From NCBI GenBank assembly GCA_023444765.1, contig JAEXLY010000277.1:1-24432 (forward strand): a stretch of DNA of 24,432 nt, read 5' to 3'. Both the position numbers and the translations under genes were made by a program. The notes beneath the pieces were generated by a model. That model did no database searches. It saw only the letters and a list, made by a program, of their open reading frames with translations, and was not told where the DNA came from. How positions within the stretch are numbered: the stretch's first letter is position 1; every line of letters starts with the position of its first letter. Origin of the DNA: Pseudomonadota bacterium (GTDB lineage Bacteria; Pseudomonadota; Gammaproteobacteria; Xanthomonadales; Xanthomonadaceae). Below, piece by piece: positions 20,625-24,432 of this stretch.

Positions 20625-21566
20625 TCAGCCGGCCACGCCTTGCATCAGCCGCCCCAGCGACCTCAAGCTCGGGGAGATGGCAAGGTCCTGCGGCGATACC
20701 AGGCGCGGGTTCGGATCGGGAATCACGGTGCCGGGGCCTCCGCCGTGCAGCGCGGCCACGTCGGTATCCGCCGCCGCGCGCAGGGCGGTCTGTCCCAGCG
20801 CGGCACCGCGGGCGAGTTCGAGCTCCTCGTCGCTGATCTCGGGAACCGCGCCGGCTTCGGAATGCAGGACCGGGAGTTGATCGCCACGCATGGCGTTGAG
20901 CCGCATCCGCGGCGCCTGCAGGCGTTCGCGGCCGGAAGGCCGCAGCAGCGGCCAGATCTCCTCGAACAGGGCCTTCCAGTCGATCTGCGGAAACGGCTCG
21001 GTACCGCGTTCGCCGACCACGATCACCGGGGCCAGCCGTCCTTCGGGCACGACCGCGCACTGGGCATAGGCGCGGTACACCACCTCGCTGCAGACCATGC
21101 GCCCGGTATCGTCGGGCACTGCATGATCCAGGGCCACGCGCACCAGCAGCCGTCCCCACGGATGCACGGGCCACTTGCCGCGCACGGCCATGATCGCGCC
21201 GAACAGTGCCAGCTGGTCGACCGGGTACGGGATGCCGAGCATGCCCGCCGCCTTGGCCAGCACGGCCGCCGTGTCCGCGTCCGCGAGCGGTGCGTTGCCG
21301 TCCCCCGCCATGCGCAGCGCGTCGATGAACCGGTAGTTGACCTGGTCGGCCAGGCGCGTGGCCAGGGGATAGCGCCTGACTCCCGACGCCGCCGCCTCGA
21401 TCAGGTCGCCGCCGTCGGCCACGATGGCCGCATGGCTGTGGATGCCGTCGCTGGCCCAGGCGATGAGCTCCGACAGCGGGCCCTGCCCCATCATCAGCAG
21501 CACGTCGCCGGTCCTGAGGTCTGCGGCCGCCAGGGGGGATGTCGCGGTATCGGCTTGCATGTCCAT
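20625..21566 (-). CDS. Permuted NlpC/P60-type (YiiX/YebB-like, C92) hydrolase
   Basis: The 313-residue protein carries the circularly permuted papain-like order, with the His block before the Cys. LRTGDVLLMMGQGPLSELIAWASD leads to HSHAAIVADGGDLIEA (43-58, catalytic-type His45), and C159 lies in GRMVCSEVVYRAYAQ. Enzymes of this group cleave peptide, amide or lipid thio/ester bonds; the substrate is unknown. After about 190 a C-terminal region without recognised motifs follows. There is no signal peptide with MDMQADTATS as start, so it is probably cytoplasmic. ATG 21566 (or 21560) lies 4 nt after the GGDEF gene stop, so the two are co-translated. Confidence 0.83.
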   Translation of the reverse strand: MDMQADTATSPLAAADLRTGDVLLMMGQGPLSELIAWASDGIHSHAAIVADGGDLIEAAASGVRRYPLATRLADQVNYRFIDALRMAGDGNAPLADADTAAVLAKAAGMLGIPYPVDQLALFGAIMAVRGKWPVHPWGRLLVRVALDHAVPDDTGRMVCSEVVYRAYAQCAVVPEGRLAPVIVVGERGTEPFPQIDWKALFEEIWPLLRPSGRERLQAPRMRLNAMRGDQLPVLHSEAGAVPEISDEELELARGAALGQTALRAAADTDVAALHGGGPGTVIPDPNPRLVSPQDLAISPSLRSLGRLMQGVAG

Positions 21567-21570
21567 GGGC

Positions 21571-23271
21571 TTACTCCGTTGGCACGGTGGTCCACAGGCC
21601 TTGCTGTGGGGACGCGGCGGTGGCGCGGTCGCGCCCGGCCGACTTGCTTGCGTACAGCGCCGTGTCGGCGCGCTCGAACAGGCTCGACAGCGACTCCCCG
21701 GGCGCGAGTTCGGCCACGCCGATGCTGAGCGATGCATCGATGCTGGCATCGCGCATCGACAGGGGCCTGCAGTTCACCGAGATCCGGATGCGCTCGGCGA
21801 TCCGCAGCGCCGAAGCCCCGTCGTGCCCGGGCAACACCACCAGGAACTCGTCGCCGCCGTAGCGGCCGAGCGCATCGCTGCGACGCAGCTGGTTGCGCAG
21901 GCGCCACGACACGATGCGCAGGCACTGGTCGCCGACGCTGTGGCCGTGGCGGTCGTTGATCTCCTTGAAGCGGTCCACGTCGACGAAGGCGATCGACAGC
22001 GGTTCGCTCCGCGCGCGCGCGCGCTCGACCTCCTGGAACAGTCGCTCCTCGATCCCGTGCCGGTTCATGGTCTTGGTGACCGGGTCGATCGTGGCCTGGC
22101 GGCTGGCATGGTCGCGGTCGCGGCGCAGCTGAAGCAGCTTGTCGGACAGGCCCAGCGCGAGCAGCAGGCTGGCGAGCACGAAACTGGCGGCCAGGCCCTG
22201 GCCCAGCCAGGTGGGGCCGGTCCACAGGCCCATCATCTGCGCGGCCGCCAGGAAGCAGAACACCATCAGCGCGCTCCACGAGGCCAGCACCACGCGTGCG
22301 GCCCGTTCCCCGCGCAGCGCCAGCAAGCCGCTGGCGAACAGCAGCACCACGGCCGAATACAGCAGGGCGAAGTTTGCTGCCGCGCTGAGCGCGCGCCAGT
22401 CGAACGCGAGCGAAAAGGCACCCGCCAGCGCCGCGACCACGGTGCTGGCGTGGAGCACCCGGTGGAGGACGGGCGCCTTCCGGCGCAGGTCCAGGTAGCT
22501 GGACTGGAACAGATTGCTGAACACCACGCCCAGGCAGCCGAACACGCGGTTGGCCGTCGCGCTGCCGCCGAACAGCCCCTCCGCACCTGGCACCCATCGC
22601 AGGTCGCCGTTGATCGCGGACAGGTATCCGATCGCGCACACCAGCATGGCGCTGAAGTAGGCGTAGCTGCGCTCGCCGGTGCCGCCCCAGAAAGCCAGCC
22701 CCAGGACGGCGAGCACCGACAGGGTGGTCAGGACCATCGTCCGCCACGCGACGAACACCAGGTCCTCGCGATGCACCTGGTCCATCGGCTCGATCGACAG
22801 CGGCGTGATCATGGTGGACCGGTGTTCCACGCGCAGCCAGACCGCCTCCCCTGCCGGAATGCCCTCGGGCAGTGCGATCACCAGGGCACGATGGGAATAG
22901 CGCCGGTCGGCGTGTTCGCCGTACAGGGCATGCCGCATGGGCGCGGTGGCGCCGGGCGGCCAGGCTTCGACCCGGTAGAGGAACGGCGAGCGCAGTACCA
23001 GCTGCGGGGCATCGTCCGCCTCCACCGGCGCCTCGGTCTCGATCCGCCACCACTGCGCCGGGCGCTCGCGCTGCCGGATGTGCGCGCGTTCCAGCGCGGG
23101 CAACAGGCGCGCATCGTGATGGCCGGCCAGCACCTCGGCGGCCGGCGGGTCGTCGCGCAGCTCGCGCACGACGAGGCCGGCCGTGGCGGCCGGCAACGGC
23201 CACAGCAACAGGCACAGCAGCAGGCACAGCCACCCGCTGCACGACCATGTGCGTTGCCGTGGATCCCCCAT
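21571..23271 (-). CDS. Membrane diguanylate cyclase (7TMR-DISM extracellular and 7TM domains, GGDEF)
   Basis: The 566-residue protein should make cyclic di-GMP from two GTP. A signal-like N-terminus (CSGWLCLLLCLLLWPLPAATA) precedes a periplasmic 7TMR-DISMED2-type domain (about 35-170). About seven membrane helices follow (roughly 180-385), then a short coil and the GGDEF domain (about 400-550). The motif RYGGDEF is intact (GGDEF at 472-476), and an RxxD inhibitory site (R463 to D466) sits five residues before it, so it should be active and product-inhibited. The periplasmic domain suggests control by a small external ligand. It is 47 nt after folE2 and 4 nt before the C92 hydrolase gene. I found no convincing promoter of its own. 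Confidence 0.93.
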   Translation of the reverse strand: MGDPRQRTWSCSGWLCLLLCLLLWPLPAATAGLVVRELRDDPPAAEVLAGHHDARLLPALERAHIRQRERPAQWWRIETEAPVEADDAPQLVLRSPFLYRVEAWPPGATAPMRHALYGEHADRRYSHRALVIALPEGIPAGEAVWLRVEHRSTMITPLSIEPMDQVHREDLVFVAWRTMVLTTLSVLAVLGLAFWGGTGERSYAYFSAMLVCAIGYLSAINGDLRWVPGAEGLFGGSATANRVFGCLGVVFSNLFQSSYLDLRRKAPVLHRVLHASTVVAALAGAFSLAFDWRALSAAANFALLYSAVVLLFASGLLALRGERAARVVLASWSALMVFCFLAAAQMMGLWTGPTWLGQGLAASFVLASLLLALGLSDKLLQLRRDRDHASRQATIDPVTKTMNRHGIEERLFQEVERARARSEPLSIAFVDVDRFKEINDRHGHSVGDQCLRIVSWRLRNQLRRSDALGRYGGDEFLVVLPGHDGASALRIAERIRISVNCRPLSMRDASIDASLSIGVAELAPGESLSSLFERADTALYASKSAGRDRATAASPQQGLWTTVPTE

Positions 23272-23318
23272 GGGGCGATCCTAGCCTATCGCCACCGCAA
23301 TGGGCATTCGTTCACACT

Positions 23319-24236
23319 TCAGCGTGCGGAACTGACCCTGGCCACCGCGTCGTGCGCGTGGAGGCTCTCGAAATGCGAGACGGTGGCGTCGAAGCGCTCG
23401 ACCCGGGCATCGGCCTGCAGCACGGCGGCGACCCGGCGCGCGGCGTCCTCGCAGAACATGAGGTTGGCGGCGTTGAGCGCGGCGAAGGCCTGCTCGTCCT
23501 CACGCTTGACCGCCGTCTGCACCGGGGTGCCCAGGGCGTCCTCGATCGCATCGACCAGCTCCGCCAGCGGCAGTCCGTCGAATGCCGGGCGCAGGCGCAG
23601 GCGGATCTCGGCACGGCTGCGCTGGGCGTGGGGCGTCGCCGCCAGTCCGCGCGGCGATGCCAGCCAGTCGTGCACGACCCCGGTCGACAGCGGCGCGGCT
23701 CCGGCGAAATCGTCCGCGAAACGCTGCGCGTTCAGCTGCCGCGACAGTGCGGCCGACGCCGGGCAGGTACTGGAGTACTCGACCGAGAATCCGAGATCCA
23801 GCGACAGGTGCCCGTCGACGAGCTCGGCGGCCAGCTCGACCGGGTAGGTCTTCCAGCCGCTGTAGCCGCTCGCCAGGGCGGGCCGGCGCAGCAGATGGTC
23901 GTAGCGGATCACCACGCGGGCGCGACTCGACAGGCCCTGCTGCGAGTCGATGCAGTCCTGCAGCACGCGCCGCAGCATGGCGTGGCCGGGTTCCTCGCTC
24001 GACAGCGCGTCCTGCAGCCGCAGGTACAGCCGCGACATGTGGATGCCACGGGCCTCGGGATCGCGCAGGTCGACCGCCACGTCGACCGACGCCGGAACCA
24101 GCTGGCTGCCCTGCCCGTCTCCTGCGACACGCAGAGGCAGGGCGATCCGGTCCATGCCGACCCAGTCGAGCGCGCGCGCCGCGCGGGCGGCATCGCCGGC
24201 GACGTCGGGCAGGGTCCGGGCGGGGGTCTGGGTCAC
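23319..24236 (-). CDS. folE2: GTP cyclohydrolase I, type IB (FolE2)
   Basis: FolE2 converts GTP to dihydroneopterin triphosphate, the first step of folate and pterin synthesis, without strict need for zinc. The 305-residue protein has ALDWVGMDRIALPLRV (22-37), SGWKTYPVELAAE, the active-site Cys158 in VEYSSTCPASAALSRQL, and HAQRSRAEI (203-211). The start is GTG 24236; the first internal ATG (Met28) would cut into the conserved N-terminal block. No other folate gene is next to it. FolE2 is often zinc-regulated (Zur) in bacteria that also have FolE; I saw no palindromic Zur-like box here, so it may be the main housekeeping enzyme. Secure. Confidence 0.94.
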   Translation of the reverse strand: MTQTPARTLPDVAGDAARAARALDWVGMDRIALPLRVAGDGQGSQLVPASVDVAVDLRDPEARGIHMSRLYLRLQDALSSEEPGHAMLRRVLQDCIDSQQGLSSRARVVIRYDHLLRRPALASGYSGWKTYPVELAAELVDGHLSLDLGFSVEYSSTCPASAALSRQLNAQRFADDFAGAAPLSTGVVHDWLASPRGLAATPHAQRSRAEIRLRLRPAFDGLPLAELVDAIEDALGTPVQTAVKREDEQAFAALNAANLMFCEDAARRVAAVLQADARVERFDATVSHFESLHAHDAVARVSSAR

Positions 24237-24267
24237 GGGAGCGTCCGACAGCTGGAAAAGGCCACAC

Positions 24268-24273
24268 AGTTTA
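24268..24273 (-). promoter_or_regulatory. Possible -10 element for folE2
   Basis: The minus strand reads GTTAAACTG, the only AT-rich spot in the 78-nt gap before folE2; TAAACT matches four of six consensus bases and ends 31 nt before the GTG start. No -35 is evident. Confidence 0.3.
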
Positions 24274-24314
24274 ACGGCGCAGCGCGATGCGCCCGCGAAA
24301 CGCAGCGTTGTGGT

Positions 24315-24432
24315 CAGCCACGACGCGCGGCGCGCCAGCCGGCAAGCAGCAGGCCCAGCGTGGCCGGGCGTCCCTGGGCCTGCCCTGCCGCCTGGTGGCG
24401 CAGGTGCCTCTCCAGCGCCACCTGGTGCAGGC
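24315..24432 (-). CDS. C-terminal end of an unidentified protein (cut by the right edge)
   Basis: An open minus-strand frame enters from the window edge and stops at TGA 24317-24315, giving about 38 residues: LHQVALERHLRHQ, then AAGQAQGRPATLGLLLAGWRAARRG in two adjoining parts. Its codon third positions are mostly G or C and it lies on the same strand as folE2, consistent with a real gene end. The visible part matches no family I recognise, and so short a frame could be chance. Confidence 0.4.

Noticed and set aside
20347..21174. Minus-strand frame across the tandem repeat
   Set aside because: Its tail is the translated repeat and its N-terminal part overlaps the C92 hydrolase gene in another frame.
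21424..23847. 807-codon plus-strand frame opposite the GGDEF and neighbouring genes
   Set aside because: It is a GC-rich antisense shadow: low-complexity Ala/Gly/Arg/Gln content, no domains, and it crosses three real genes.
24237..24300. Zur box upstream of folE2
   Set aside because: Only GTTAAAC is seen; no AT-rich dyad of the Zur type is present.

Overview
The window is a gene-dense, very GC-rich chromosomal segment. It points to the Xanthomonadaceae/Lysobacteraceae (Xanthomonas-Lysobacter-Luteimonas type). Diagnostic signs are an N-acetylornithine carbamoyltransferase (ArgF') in place of ordinary OTCase, a fused N-acetylglutamate synthase/kinase, an acetylcitrulline deacetylase, a DksA with a long Lys/Ala/Pro tail, and short GTGATT-type heptad repeats between genes. 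I see no phage, transposase, CRISPR array, rRNA or tRNA.

Layout. (1) 1-1570: the start of a membrane-anchored protein running off the left edge, nfuA (both minus), and phhB (plus). (2) 1605-12548: one long minus-strand cluster read argF' > argG > GNAT > argE' > argB(A) > GNAT > argC > argH > YciI-like > proB > proA. It makes arginine from glutamate by the acetylcitrulline route (argD and carAB are not here) and ends with two proline genes. Most internal junctions overlap by 4-8 nt or are 1-4 nt apart. The looser gaps are argF'/argG (80 nt), argG/GNAT (112 nt) and proB/proA (94 nt). (3) 12549-12804: the leader of that cluster, with a perfect terminator hairpin plus six T's, a competing pairing segment, and a short ORF ending in an Arg cluster next to its stop codon. 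This looks like an arginine transcription attenuator and is the main finding. (4) 12801-13295: a small exported protein. (5) Plus strand 13492-16677: cysS, sufE, MFS transporter. (6) 16683-17881: a repeat element, a terminator, dksA (minus) and a divergent promoter region. (7) Plus strand 17882-20328: yidD-pyrC-M23 peptidase, with abutting or overlapping junctions. (8) 20311-20600: a 103-bp tandem repeat that begins inside the peptidase 3' end. (9) Minus strand 24432-20625: a C-terminal fragment at the right edge, folE2, a 7TM-GGDEF diguanylate cyclase, and a permuted NlpC/P60-type (C92) hydrolase.

How the genes work together. ArgB(A) acetylates glutamate and phosphorylates the product, and ArgC reduces it. 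ArgD, encoded elsewhere, would give N-acetylornithine. ArgF' carbamoylates this to N-acetylcitrulline, ArgE' deacetylates it to citrulline, and ArgG and ArgH finish arginine. ProB and ProA carry out the parallel, non-acetylated glutamyl-phosphate chemistry for proline. Two GNAT acetyltransferases and a YciI-like protein are translationally interleaved with this pathway and have no assigned role. All calls come from reading the sequence; no database search or folding program was run.
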